DNA of 20,027 nucleotides from Pelargonium cotyledonis (GCA_036897625.1 JAYMTA010001440.1:1-20027), one strand, 5' to 3'. Counted from the first letter of the stretch, positions 7,301 through 17,029 are shown. Notes: a model not told the origin generated them from the letters alone. Program-made: numbers and translations.

Positions 7301-7813
7301 CAAGGTCATGTCCCTCTCTTAACTGTGAAATAATGATGTTGAAGCTTTATAAGTAGTTGTATTGGGTGTGAGTTTTGCGATATAACTGAGCATTAGCATG
7401 CACTTGTGTTTGAAATATGTTTGTTAAAATGTCTTCTACTGAGAATTATATGTATTGCATAGTTTTGTGTTGCTTAAGTAATGAAGTTGATTTTAGTAAG
7501 AAGTCTGTTGTAAAATATTGAAACCTAAGAATAAATAGGACAGAAACTGTATGTGAGCTTGAAGTCAATGAATCAAAGTACTTTGAAATATAATCTTTTT
7601 GATAAATGGAAGGCCTTAAAAACTTAAATCAGCACGAATAATAACATAACAATATCATTGCATTAACTGATAGTGATAAATGAGGGACAACCCGAGACAG
7701 AACCCTATGCTAATACTTCATATTCTAGACACAGTAGCCATTTCAAGTATTTCCTAATAGAAACTAAAACATATCCTAAATCTTCATAGTTCCGCCTTTT
7801 CCCCTTATTTAAA
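7301..7813 (+). repeat. sHSP 3' UTR and spacer, copy 4
   Basis: No gene. The sHSP 3' UTR relic ('taatgaagttgattttagta', 7479-7498) is followed by a spacer shorter than copy 3: the 'gcccaaattaaggat' section is missing. The 3' flank of UBL6 ('actaaaacatatcctaaatc') is very close to that of UBL4. Confidence 0.6.
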
Positions 7814-7855
7814 TATAGATAGATAGATCGATAGGTGGATAGATAGATAGAGATA
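7814..7855. repeat. GATA/TATC microsatellite downstream of UBL6
   Basis: About eight gata units with the same cgata and ggtg interruptions as the tract behind UBL4, shorter by a few units. The shared interruptions show a common origin by segmental duplication. Confidence 0.8.
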
Positions 7856-7870
7856 TTCGAACTGATCTGG

Positions 7871-8398
7871 TTAATGCGAAGTAGAAGGAGAACCCATCCC
7901 AGAGCCGGTCTTCTCAGCTTCCTTGATCTTAGCAGTAACTTTGGTCCCGTCACGAACATAGTACTTGTACAAGAGTTCATCATTCCTCATTTCTCTACCG
8001 AAATCCTCCACAAACAGTCTCATTTCTTCAGCCTTAGCTCCAAGCTTGCCTTCCAACTTTTTCTTCAGCTCAAGCACCGTCTCAGTTTCTTTCACCACAA
8101 ACTCATACTCGCCATCGTCAGTAGTAAACACTCTGATTTTACGAGTAGCATCTTCAGAGGGAGGCTGGACTTCGAGGCGGAGATCATAGTTTCTGACACT
8201 GTAGTCACCAATTTTCTTGGAATCCTCCATCTTCTTGTGCTCTTCCATAGACCAGAGAGTCTGTCTGTCGACTTTAACACCCAGTCGAGCTTCGATTTCT
8301 TTTTTCACATCGAAAACAGTCCACTCATTCGATGGAACTATGATGATAGGTGTGATCCCTCCTCCCATAATGTGTAAACGATATGGTGCTCCAGGCAT
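7871..8398 (-). CDS. UBL6: double ubiquitin-like domain protein, B type
   Basis: An intronless, intact 175-residue frame starting MPGAPYRLHIMGGGITPI. Domain 1 covers about residues 5-79 (VKKEIEARLGVKV, RQTLWSMEEHKKMED, DYSVRNYDLRLEV). Domain 2 covers about 83-159 (ETVLELKKKLEGKLGAKAEE, LLYKYYVRDGTKV). The tail SGMGSPSTSH is the same as in UBL4, and no Gly-Gly is present. Most differences from UBL4 are single-residue changes, consistent with a fairly recent duplicate under some constraint. Its promoter block is intact but is cut off upstream by the foldback-like element at 8662. Confidence 0.82.
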   Translation of the reverse strand: MPGAPYRLHIMGGGITPIIIVPSNEWTVFDVKKEIEARLGVKVDRQTLWSMEEHKKMEDSKKIGDYSVRNYDLRLEVQPPSEDATRKIRVFTTDDGEYEFVVKETETVLELKKKLEGKLGAKAEEMRLFVEDFGREMRNDELLYKYYVRDGTKVTAKIKEAEKTGSGMGSPSTSH

Positions 8399-8512
8399 GG
8401 TTGATGATTCGGATTGTGATATGAAACTGGAAAATGTATATATATGATTCAGCTTAAATGTTATCTATTGCTTTTGAGTACAACTGTGCAAAAAACAATT
8501 GGAGCTGGTTGG

Positions 8513-8600
8513 TATATAAATAATTGTATCATGCATATATTGAGTGTAGGTTCTGGTAATGCATTGCATGATTTCTGATCATCACTCTGTTTTCATTGTG
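8513..8600 (-). promoter_or_regulatory. Conserved core promoter of UBL6
   Basis: TATTTATATA on the - strand (8513-8522) lies about 115 bp before the ATG, with 'aatgcattgcatgatttctg' and 'atcatcactctg' upstream. It is the same arrangement as before UBL1, UBL4 and UBL7. Confidence 0.5.
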
Positions 8601-8655
8601 AAGCTTGAGCATGAAGGTTTCATGGCTAGGTGATCTTTTGTCATGCATTGTATCA

Positions 8656-9101
8656 ACTATAAAGAGGTGTTCATGATTAGGGGCTGACCGAAATTTTGGA
8701 CCATATCGGATCAAATGGATTCGGTTCAGGTTTAGGTTCGGTCCAATATTTTGAGTACACACCGGTTCGTCTGGGTTTGCTCCAATTTCGATTCCCTTTG
8801 AACTGACTTGTGGTTCAGGTTTGGTCTTATTATATATTGAATAAACATCGGTTCGGTCTGAGTTTGGTCCAAATTCGATTCCATCTTTAAAATATTTCTT
8901 GTACAAAATTATTGTAACGGGACACCTAATCTATACATTATTGATAACTTTTTCCATAAAATTTTGGTCTATTAGGTACGGTTCCAATCCAATTTATTAG
9001 CTTTTCAGTTTTGTTTGCATCAAGATCGTATATTATCCGGTCCAAACTTTGGTCCGATAATTACCTAAAATTTGGTTCGGTTACCCGTAATTTTGACTAT
9101 A
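8656..9101. mobile_element. GGTTCGG-rich foldback-like non-autonomous element
   Basis: The word ACTATA at 8656-8661 is repeated at 9096-9101 and may be a 6-bp target duplication. Just inside, the left end ('attaggggctgaccgaaat') and the reverse complement of the right end ('attacgggtaaccgaacc') are imperfect inverted repeats that stay related for some 50 bases. The interior is rich in ggttcgg, ggtcc and aaattcgatt words. Sequence beyond the right end ('atgcatccaacattcatg') is found uninterrupted after UBL7 at about 12230, giving an empty-site comparison. No transposase is encoded. The family cannot be named from the sequence. Confidence 0.6.
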
Positions 9102-9880
9102 TGCATCCAACATTCATGTAATCAAATGATAGCTAAACTGTAAATGAAAAAGTGTATAAATGATGTGATTTAACCTCACATCAATTATGTAATTTAACCT
9201 TAGACCGATGATCTTATTATGCATAATTTTCAGGTAGAGTTTTCCATAAAATTTCGATTTTCATCTCAAATGATTGTTTTTTAACTTTTTAACTTTTCAT
9301 AAAACAAAAATTTGGACATTTTTTATTAATGCTCCACTTTTACTCATGTGTCCATTCGTAATGCCCAATAAGGTATATATTTTCTTCTTTTTTTTTAACA
9401 CAAAACTCATATTTTATTAAAACCTCAAATTGGATGATAAAAGAACAAGTTTGACAAAAAATATTGAATACTTAACTAACTCGTGGGGTATTTGGTGCGC
9501 AAACCCACCTGAAAATAAAAAATTGTGACGAAACACAATGGCTAAAACATCGTAAATGATCAAACTAAATGCACTAAATTCATCTCATCAACTTAAGGAT
9601 AACTGAAGGTATTAAAATTCTACCCTTCAACCCAAATAACACAAAAAACTGACAATAATTGCATTAAAATTAAAGCCGACCAAGTGGAGTTCATTGCCCA
9701 ATGCCAACTGCCCAGTACATATTTAAAAATTCAAAAACTAATTTAAGTTAAAAATGTAAATATAAAAAAAAAAAATTGAGTCCATAGACTAGATTTTTAA
9801 AACACATCAAAGTGATCCATTAATCACAATTAATTTTGAATTGCTATAGGCCCAACACAGTGCCCATTTCTGGTTCGCAA
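9102..9880. other. AT-rich intergenic DNA with a poly(A)-tailed retroposon-like 3' end
   Basis: No gene is seen. The first 100 bases continue the array unit. At 9388-9396 a run of nine T is followed, read on the - strand towards it, by AATAAAATATGAGTTTTGTG before the poly(A). This layout of a polyadenylation signal, short spacer and A-run is that of a retroposon or LINE 3' end inserted on the - strand; its body, if any, fades out within about 9400-9700. The remainder is AT-rich spacer before the sHSP promoter. Confidence 0.35.
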
Positions 9881-9883
9881 TGT

Positions 9884-9914
9884 CTCTAGAAACTTCGTCA
9901 AATTTCTATAACCC
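9884..9914 (+). promoter_or_regulatory. Heat-shock element and weak TATA of the complete sHSP gene
   Basis: CTaGAAacTTC at 9886-9896 fits the plant heat-shock element CTnGAAnnTTCnAG through the second TTC. A third, imperfect module lies upstream (CTC, 9884-9886) and another TTC at 9904-9906. A weak TATA-like CTATAAC follows at 9906-9912. This places the core promoter about 220 bp before the ATG and fits heat-shock-factor control. The leader in between is pyrimidine-rich with no long frame. Confidence 0.6.
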
Positions 9915-10132
9915 ACAAGACGACGAGGATGGGCCTGGAAAGCACTAGACTACTCCTCGATGCACTTCTAATACCCAATCGATCCTCTATCCGAGTTGAT
10001 TCAATCGCTCGAGTGATTGTGAATTGCGATTCTCTTGATCAGTTTCTCAGCAACCAAACACGCTCTTCACTTTCTCATCTCCTCTAAATTCGATATCATC
10101 TCAGCATTTCAAAGCTACTTTTGCAGCCAAAA

Positions 10133-10621
10133 ATGTCGATTGTTCCGAGCATCTTCGGTGGCCGACGAAGCAACATCTTCGATCCCTTCTCTCTGGACGT
10201 TTGGGACCCTTTCAAGGACGTTCCGTTCCCTTCTGCACTTTCCACTAACTTTCCGGGTGCTGAATTTTCTCGGGAAACCTCTGCTTTCGCCAACACTCGC
10301 ATAGACTGGAAGGAGACTCCAGAGGCTCACGTGTTCAAGGCTGATCTTCCCGGGCTCAAGAAGGAAGAGGTGAAGGTGGAGTTGGAAGACGGGCGAGTGC
10401 TGCAGATAAGCGGAGAGAGGAATGTGGAGAAGGAGGACAAAAACGACACTTGGCACCGCGTGGAGCGAAGCAGCGGCAAGTTCCTCCGGAGGTTCAGTCT
10501 GCCGGAGAATGCGAAGATGGACCAGATCAAGGCTTCAATGGAGAACGGTGTTCTCACCGTGACCGTTCCCAAGGCTGAGGTGAAGAAACCAGACGTTAAG
10601 GCCATTGATATTGCTGGTTAA
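10133..10621 (+). CDS. Class I cytosolic small heat-shock protein (about 18 kDa), complete
   Basis: An intronless 162-residue protein beginning [20 protein letters not shown], the hallmark N-terminus of plant class I sHSPs, followed by LDVWDPFKD. The alpha-crystallin domain spans about 55-148, with consensus [22 protein letters not shown] (61-80) and consensus I ending GVLTVTVPK (139-147). The C-terminal extension carries the I-x-I motif (IDI, 158-160). The frame could be extended upstream only through a TTG at 10121, which is not a credible plant start. The protein forms cytosolic oligomers that hold heat-denatured proteins for refolding by HSP70/HSP101. It is the only complete sHSP in the window; the relics around it derive from the same ancestor. 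It is convergent with UBL7. Confidence 0.96.
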   Translation: MSIVPSIFGGRRSNIFDPFSLDVWDPFKDVPFPSALSTNFPGAEFSRETSAFANTRIDWKETPEAHVFKADLPGLKKEEVKVELEDGRVLQISGERNVEKEDKNDTWHRVERSSGKFLRRFSLPENAKMDQIKASMENGVLTVTVPKAEVKKPDVKAIDIAG

Positions 10622-11391
10622 TGAACTAAGGTCCTGTCCCTCTCTCACCTGTGTAATATATATGATGTATTGATGTTGAAGCTTTGTTTAGTAGTGTGAG
10701 CTGCATGTGTGTGATAATAACTGAGAATTAGCATTTATGTATGGAATGTGTTTGTGAAAATGTCTTCTACTGTGAACTATATGTATTGCACCCTTTTGTG
10801 TTGCTATAGTAATGAATAAGATTTTACTAAGCAGTCTTTGTTGATTGTAAAATGCCTGGTATGTTTTCTATTTTTTCTTGTGTTTCGAGGTTTGAGCAGA
10901 CAGTGTGAAATATTGAAACCCGATAATAAATGGGGGTGAAACTATTTGTGAGCTTGAAGTCCATGAATCATGGGGTTAGGAAATAGAGAATAAAATGGGA
11001 ACTATGATAGAAATGGAAGGCCTCACAAATTTAACCAGTTGCAATTTGCAAAGCTGGTGTAGAACTAGAAGAGTCCAAATTAAGGGTTGAAGGTCACCTA
11101 AGTTCTTGTCGAAAAAATGATCCTTGATTGATTATTGACTAGGTGCAAGCTAAAACATATGGGTGACGTAAAACTGTGTGTATAAATATTAACCGGTTCT
11201 GTTAATGAGAGACCACCCTTTTATGTTTCACAGTCTAGGCCATATTCTGAATTTCCAAACTTTTCTGCTAATCCTTCCTCGTCAGGCTTGTAGTAGACTC
11301 ATCGAGTCAAGTAGTTTCAAGTAATAGTAGCTATAACATATCCTAAACCTTCCTAGTTACATTGATTTCTTCTCTCTTATTTGAAAATTAG
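10622..11391 (+). repeat. sHSP 3' UTR and spacer, copy 5
   Basis: No gene. The 3' UTR of the complete sHSP contains the reference version of the block seen after the relics ('gtatggaatgtgtttgtg', 'aatgtcttctactgtga', 'gattttactaagcagtc'). The spacer that follows has 'gtccaaattaagggttgaag' and 'tagctataacatatcctaaa', which match the spacers before UBL4 and UBL6 in diverged form. Confidence 0.6.
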
Positions 11392-11410
11392 TAGATAGAT
11401 AGATAGAGAT
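11392..11410. repeat. Short GATA tract downstream of UBL7
   Basis: Four gata-type units lie about 22 bases beyond the UBL7 stop, at the position of the longer tracts behind UBL4 and UBL6. Confidence 0.65.
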
Positions 11411-11432
11411 GTTGTAACCGATCCAATTAGTT

Positions 11433-11969
11433 CTAAGTAGAACCTGTATTGGAGTCGGTGCTTTTGCTGGCTTCACCGCTGGTCCCCCCAATTTTCCTGT
11501 TGATCTTCGCAAAAATTCTGCTCCCATCACGAATATAGTACTTGTACAAGGGCTGATCATTCATCAATTCATCAGGATGTTCCCACTTAAACAGTTTGAT
11601 GTCTTCAGCCTTAGCTTCAAGCTTCTCTCCTGCCTTTTTCTTCAGCTCGATCACCGTTTCAGTTTCTTTCACCACACACTTATGCTCATTATCAGACCTA
11701 GAAAACACGATGATTTCACGAGTAACATCTTCAGCAGGAGGCTCCACTTCGAGGCGGATGACATGCCAACCATCGTAATCATCAATTGTCTTGGAATCTT
11801 CCATCTTCTCATTCTCACAAGACCAAAGAGTCTGTCTGGCAATTTCAACGCCTAAACCAGCTTCGATATGTTCTTTCACTTCAAGAATGGTACAAGCAGA
11901 GGATGGCACTTTGATGGCAGGCGAAACCCCTCCTCCCTTTATCTGTAACCTAAATGGATTTTGAGCCAT
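11433..11969 (-). CDS. UBL7: double ubiquitin-like domain protein, intermediate type
   Basis: An intronless, intact 178-residue frame starting MAQNPFRLQIKGGG. Domain 1 covers about residues 5-77 (TILEVKEHIEAGLGV, RQTLWSCENEKMED, then DDYDGWHVIRLEVEPP). Domain 2 covers about 83-157 (ETVIELKKKAGEKLEAKAED, LYKYYIRDGSRI). The tail SKSTDSNTGST resembles one unit of the UBL1 tail. The LEVEPP strand is B-like, while the N-terminus and tail are A-like, so it may be close to the ancestral form (inference). It pairs with the only complete sHSP. No Gly-Gly terminus is present. The start lies in GCCATGG context read on the plus strand, like its relatives. Confidence 0.83.
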   Translation of the reverse strand: MAQNPFRLQIKGGGVSPAIKVPSSACTILEVKEHIEAGLGVEIARQTLWSCENEKMEDSKTIDDYDGWHVIRLEVEPPAEDVTREIIVFSRSDNEHKCVVKETETVIELKKKAGEKLEAKAEDIKLFKWEHPDELMNDQPLYKYYIRDGSRIFAKINRKIGGTSGEASKSTDSNTGST

Positions 11970-12073
11970 GGTTGATTTTTCAGAGAGTGAAAACAGGAAA
12001 ATATATATGATTCAGCTCAAATGTTATTAACTGTGTTCAAGGACTACTGCAGAATGTAATTGAAGCCTGTAGG

Positions 12074-12165
12074 TATATAAATAAATATATCATGCAAATT
12101 TTATGAGAGTTTTGGGATGCATTGCATGATTTATGATAATCACTCTCTATGCATTCTGATGCATG
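12074..12165 (-). promoter_or_regulatory. Conserved core promoter of UBL7
   Basis: TATTTATATA on the - strand (12074-12083) lies about 105 bp before the ATG, followed upstream by 'gatgcattgcatgatttatg' and 'ataatcactctctatgcatt'. It is the same order as in the other Ubl copies. Confidence 0.5.
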
Positions 12166-12329
12166 GGATAAGGCTTCATGTCAATTTTCAAAGTGGTTTT
12201 TTGTCATGCATAATATAACCATCTGCATCCAACATCCATGACATCCAATGATAATAGAACTTTGAACTGAAAAATACAGGTGCACAAATTGAATACACAA
12301 TTTTGAAGTGTAACACAGAATATATATGT

Positions 12330-12660
12330 TAAGATGTCTTCTACTGAGAATTATATGTATTGCATACTTTCATGTTGCTGAAGTAATACATTAGATTTTA
12401 CTAAGAAGTCTTTGTTGTGTGTAAAATGCTTGGCATGTATGCCAACTTTCGATTCTTTTGACAATTACCTTGATCAGACAATAACACAATATGAAATACT
12501 GAACCCAAGAATAATAGGATCAGAAACTCTAAGTGAGCCTGAAGTGAATGAATCATAGTACTTTGAGAATTAGGAATAGGAATAGAAATGGAAGAGCAAA
12601 CAAATTAACCACTTGCATTAACAATGTAATGAACTCTAGTATAATCACATGGTAAACTTC
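12330..12660 (+). repeat. Orphan sHSP 3' UTR and spacer relic at the array edge
   Basis: The stretch 'ttaagatgtcttctactgag' to 'gattttactaagaagtcttt' matches the 3' UTR of the complete sHSP (10757-10845). The following 'actgaacccaagaataatag' and 'gtgaatgaatcatagtactt' match the spacer. No sHSP coding sequence precedes it and no Ubl gene follows: the UGT 3' end begins instead. It marks the broken right edge of the sHSP/Ubl array. Confidence 0.65.
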
Positions 12661-12674
12661 ACCACTTCAGGACT

Positions 12675-14273
12675 TCACACAGGTGATGCAATAAACTCCA
12701 CCAATTCACACACAGAATTATAAGATGACCCACCCTCCCTAATAGATATATCAATCTTTTCCTTAAAATCTAATGCTTTCTGTCGCATAATAGTTCCTTC
12801 TTCATCCACCATCAGCCTTCTAACGGTTCTTTCAATCTCTTCCCTCTCCAGATCATTTTCCAAGGGCAAGCCTATCTTCCATACTTGACTGAAGTACCTT
12901 GCGCTCACCCTCTGGTCACTGAACCAGGGCCTGCATATGAAAGGGACCCCTGCAGTTATACTTTCCATGGTTGCATTCCAACCACAGTGACTCCAAAACC
13001 CTCCCACAGCACTGTGTTCCAGAACTTTCCTTTGTGGTGCCCATTTCACTATGAAACCTCTGTCTCCAACCATATCTCTGAAACCTGGAGGAAGTAGCTC
13101 AAGCCATTCTGAACCTAGAACTGAGCCTGGTCGAATCACCCACAAGAAAGGTTGCTTGCTGTTGGCCAATCCCCAGGCCATCTCAGTTAGCTCCTTCTCG
13201 CTTACTTTGGCTACGCTTCCAAAGCTCACATAGAGGACTGAGTTGTTGGGTTGATTGTCAAGCCATTTGATACAACTAGTGTCCTCTTCGATGAAGCTAC
13301 AAGAGGACACTTTAGCAAATTTGTGGATCGGACCTATTGAGAAGATCGGAACCTGATATTGTTGCTGGAGTTGTGCCAGTGCTGATTGTTCAAGGCACTC
13401 CACTGTGTTCCAGATGACAGCAGATGATGATCTTATGTTGACAGTTTTAGATATGAGATGCAAATAACCCTCTACATTGTAAAAATTGTAAATGGGGAGA
13501 TCTATATATCGGATAGGATGGATTCCAGGTACTACTTCCATCAACTTAGACTCTGCATCCAAAGGTAGACATGTTCGCATTATATCTGTTTTTATAGTTT
13601 TAGAAATGTTTATAAAGGATGCTACAAATGACGAGTACATTAATATCGATTGCTAACTATATATGATATATAATGAAGTGAAAAAAATTCTCACACCTTC
13701 TTTTCTGTCTGTCAGGAAATAGAATTCAACAGTCTCATCTCAATTACTAATTATCGCCATTTATGGCTTTTACTGGAACAATGATATGACATAGAACGTA
13801 CCTTGGATGGGAATATGGCCTTCTTCTTGAAGACGAGGATACACATTGAAAGATAGTACATTGCTAGCAGAGGTGATCCGCAAGATGATGCTTGGAAGCT
13901 TAAGATGCTTAGCCACAGCCTCTGCATAGTCCATTAGTGAATCATATATGATGCAAACAATCTCTTTTTGCTGCTCTTGTAATCGGACCAGCGATTCTTG
14001 GAGTGCTGTTTGGCAATTAGCGTTAAGAGACATAATAACGGATATAAAATCCCCTGAGGTGACCTCATGATTTGATAACCCATCTGGTATTGGTAGGAAT
14101 TCAAAGTCAGGGTAGTTTGATGAGTTTGGACGGTTGAATGGGGTGTAGACAACAGTGATGGAAAAACCCTTGGAGTTAAGAATCGAGCCTAATTGGAGCA
14201 TCGGATTTTGGTGACCTTGGTATGGCAATGGGACTAGCACCAACCGGCCTCGTCTTGCTCCAATATTTTCCAT
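12675..14273 (-). CDS. UGT-a: UGT76-like UDP-glycosyltransferase (family 1)
   Basis: Two exons: 14273-13802 and 13552-12675, with a 249-bp intron (GTACGT...TGCAG) splitting a Glu codon after HIPIQ. The product has 449 residues, the usual length. The catalytic His is H21 in PLPYQGHQNPM and the activating Asp is D111 (IIYDSLMDY). The 44-residue PSPG donor motif is at about 328-371, from WAPQRKVLEH to WFSDQ; its final Gln favours UDP-glucose. The family moves glucose onto small acceptors in the cytosol. Within PSPG it has GWNATMES where the sister genes have GWNSTIES. The start was placed at MENIGARRG; an upstream ATG would add 16 residues. The three tandem copies arose by duplication. The acceptor substrate is unknown. 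Confidence 0.9.
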
Positions 14274-15440
14274 CTCTGTACACTCTTTCTGTTCACGTAG
14301 CAATTCCTGGTTTAGAAGCAACTTTGGTTATGCAGAAGCTGCTATTAATTTAGTACTGGCACATGGTGTATCGTCGTCTTGGTAAAATAAAGGCGTTATC
14401 TTTTACCGTTCATAGTTGACTTATGGCTTGAACTCAATCATTTTATTTTATTCTTTGTGTCTACATCACGTAAGTTTATATATCTGTATATTTTCTTGTA
14501 TGTAGCAGGGTAGGCTGTTTGCCCTTTGGAATCTTGTATGGGTTCTGGTAAATCATCTTGGTCAAACAAAGAGTTGGTATCACTTGCAAATATGTTATAT
14601 TTTTAGTTTCTTATGACTTTCACTCAGGCTTGTATGAAACTGTGAGTCTTTTTTTATTCCTTGGGCCTGCATCACTTGAGGGTATTATATAAATTTTGTT
14701 GCTTTCAGCAGAATGCATGCGGCTGTTTGCCCTTTAATTAGGATCTAATCTATATTAACTAGTTGATGTTGTATTCTTGCTGTTCATTCCATTTTTAATA
14801 AAAAAAATTAATTATTAGCTTGTTTATGCTAGAATCTGCATTTTTTTTGCAATTTTTATATAAATATTTGTGGTCCTACATATTTAGACATAAAACTACA
14901 GCATAGTAAACTTATTCTATTGTGCATCTTTTTGTGATCTGATTTGCCTAGTGAACTTAGATCAGGGATTTGTCTGGATTGAAAGCGAAGTATTGAATCA
15001 ATTTCTAACTTATGATCAATCTTTATTGTTCACACTAGAGTAATATCTTCTGCATTTCCAATAAGTTTACATTCAAGTGGAATCATGCATGTAATTAGTC
15101 AATACTGTTTGAAGAATCTACCATGGAGATTCATCATGATATGAATGTTGGAGGAGACTTGACACCCTATGTTAGAATGTTTTATAATGTTGCTTCCATT
15201 CTTGATTCATGACAATGTATTGATGTAATGCAGGTATTTAAGTTGCGAGCTAGATTCTATGGACTCCAGCAGACAATCAAATGGGAGATTCTAAGACATA
15301 TGCTGAATATATTGGTACATCCGATGTCTGCCTCACCATCCAGCCTCGTCCTAAAAGAGGTTTAGTTGCAGAATCAGAATTTTTGACAGATAGGAAAACA
15401 CAGAGGACTAGTCACAAACCAGTTGTAAAATTCAAAATAG
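14274..15440. other. UGT-a upstream region with duplicated promoter modules
   Basis: About 14310-14560 is homologous to the region upstream of UGT-c (19640-19890): shared words are 'catcttcttggtaaa'-like, 'cttatggcttgaa', and 'ggctgtttgccctttggaatctt'. A second, partial module follows (about 14560-14745), ending in 'ggctgtttgccctttaatta'. The rest is AT-rich. At 15234-15410 a stretch after a TGCAG acceptor-like site is less AT-rich and open on the + strand, but no gene could be established. Positions 15411-15440 are the UGT-b 3' flank. Confidence 0.5.
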
Positions 15441-17029
15441 TTACATGATAAACTTCACCAATTCACAGAGAGAATTATGAGATGATCCACCCTCCCTAAT
15501 GGAAATCTCTATCTTTTTCTTAAAATCTAAGGCTCTCTGTCTCATAACTTTTCCTTCATCATCCTGCATTAGCTTTCTTATAGCTCTTTCAATCTCTCCC
15601 CTCTCCAAATCGTTTTTCAAGGGAAGGCCTATCTTCCACACTTGACTCAAGTACCTTGCACTCACCCTCTGGTCCCCAGAAGTAGGCCCGCAAATAAGAG
15701 GGACCCCTTCAGTAATACTTTCAATAGTTGAATTCCAACCACAATGACTCCAAAACCCTCCCACAGCATTGTGTTCCAAAACCTCCCTTTGGGGTGCCCA
15801 TTTAACTATATAACTTATTTCTCCAACCATGTCCCAGAAGCCAGGGGGAAGTAGCTCAATCCATTCTGAACCTACAACTGAGCCTGGTCGAATCACCCAC
15901 ATGAAGGGCTGCTTGCTGTTGGCCAATCCCCAGGCCATTTCAGTAAGCTCTTTCTCACTTACTTTGGCCATGCTTCCGAAGCTCACATACAGGACTGAAT
16001 TGTTGGGTTGATTGTCAAGCCATTTGATACAGCTAGTGTCCTCTTTGATTAAGTTACCAGAGGACGCTTCAGCAACTTTGTGGAGAGGACCTATTGAGAA
16101 AATTGGAACCTGATATAGTTGCTGGAGTTGTGTCAGTGCTGATTGTTCAAGCCAGTCCATTGTGTTCCAGATGACAGCTGAAGATGATCTTATGTCGCAA
16201 ATTTGGGATATGAACTGCACAGAGCCTTCTACATTGTGAAAATTGTGATAGGGCAGATCTATATATCGGATAGGATGGATTCCAGGTACTACTTTCATCA
16301 ACTTAAACTCTGCATTCAAATTATCAAAGGTAGTCACATTCACATGTGATCTGCTTTTTCTTTAGTTTCAAAGATGTCCTTAAGGAATGCTACAAATGGA
16401 ATGTATATTATTATTACTTACTATGATAAATAATGCAGTTTAAAATTCTCACCTCTTTTCATGTCAAGAAGTATAATTTAAAAATCTCATCTCAATTACT
16501 AACAGTCATTTTTATGGTTTTGAATGAAATATGATGATTTGACATAGAAAATACCTTGGATAGGAATGTGGCCTTCTTCTTGAAGACGAGGATGAGAGTG
16601 GTAACAAAGCATATTATTAGCACAGGTGGTGCGCAAGATGATGCTTGGAAGCTTAAGATGCTTAGCCACAGCTTCTGCGTAGTGCATGAGCGAATCATAT
16701 ATGATCCAAACAATCTCATTTTGATTCTCCTGTAATTTCATCATTTGGACCAGTGATTCTTGGAGATTTGTTCGATAGTTTGTGTTAAGTGACATAATAC
16801 CATATAAAAAATTCCCCGAGGCCTTATAATTTGATAAGCCATCTTGTTTGGGTAGGAATGCAAAATCAGGGTAGTTTGATGAGTTTGGATAGTTGAATGG
16901 GTTGTAAACAGTGATGGAGAAGCATTTGGAGTGGAGAACTGTGCCCAGATGAAGCATTGGAGTTAGGTGACCTTGGAATGGCAGCGGGACTAGCACCAAC
17001 AGTCCTCGTCTTGATTTGATACCATCCAT
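15441..17029 (-). CDS. UGT-b: UGT76-like UDP-glycosyltransferase
   Basis: Two exons: 17029-16555 and 16309-15441, with a 245-bp intron (GTATTT...TGCAG) at the same site and phase as in UGT-a and UGT-c. The product has 447 residues. H21 (PLPFQGHLTPM) and D112 (IIYDSLMHY) are the catalytic pair. PSPG is at about 329-372, from WAPQREVLEH to TSGDQ, with the standard HCGWNST core and final Gln. It has diverged most near the acceptor pocket: ITVYNPFNYP lacks one residue found in its sisters, and KQDGLSNYKASGNFLYG replaces IPDGLSN...DFISV. This suggests a changed acceptor preference, or relaxed constraint (inference). The frame is intact throughout. The start at MDGIKSRRG agrees with the sister genes. 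Confidence 0.88.

Noticed and set aside
5378..8377. Long + strand frames opposite UBL3, UBL4 and UBL6 (about 150-167 codons)
   Set aside because: They lie fully antisense to the Ubl coding regions, occur in the same relative place because the genes are paralogs, and show no protein features. The - strand frames have the ubiquitin-like pattern.
8529..8906. 125-codon - strand frame
   Set aside because: It crosses the edge of the GGTTCGG-rich element into the UBL6 promoter and shows no domain; its residues follow the repeat's word pattern.
10121..10132. A four-residue longer N-terminus for the sHSP
   Set aside because: It would start at TTG. The ATG at 10133 gives the standard [10 protein letters not shown] start of class I sHSPs.
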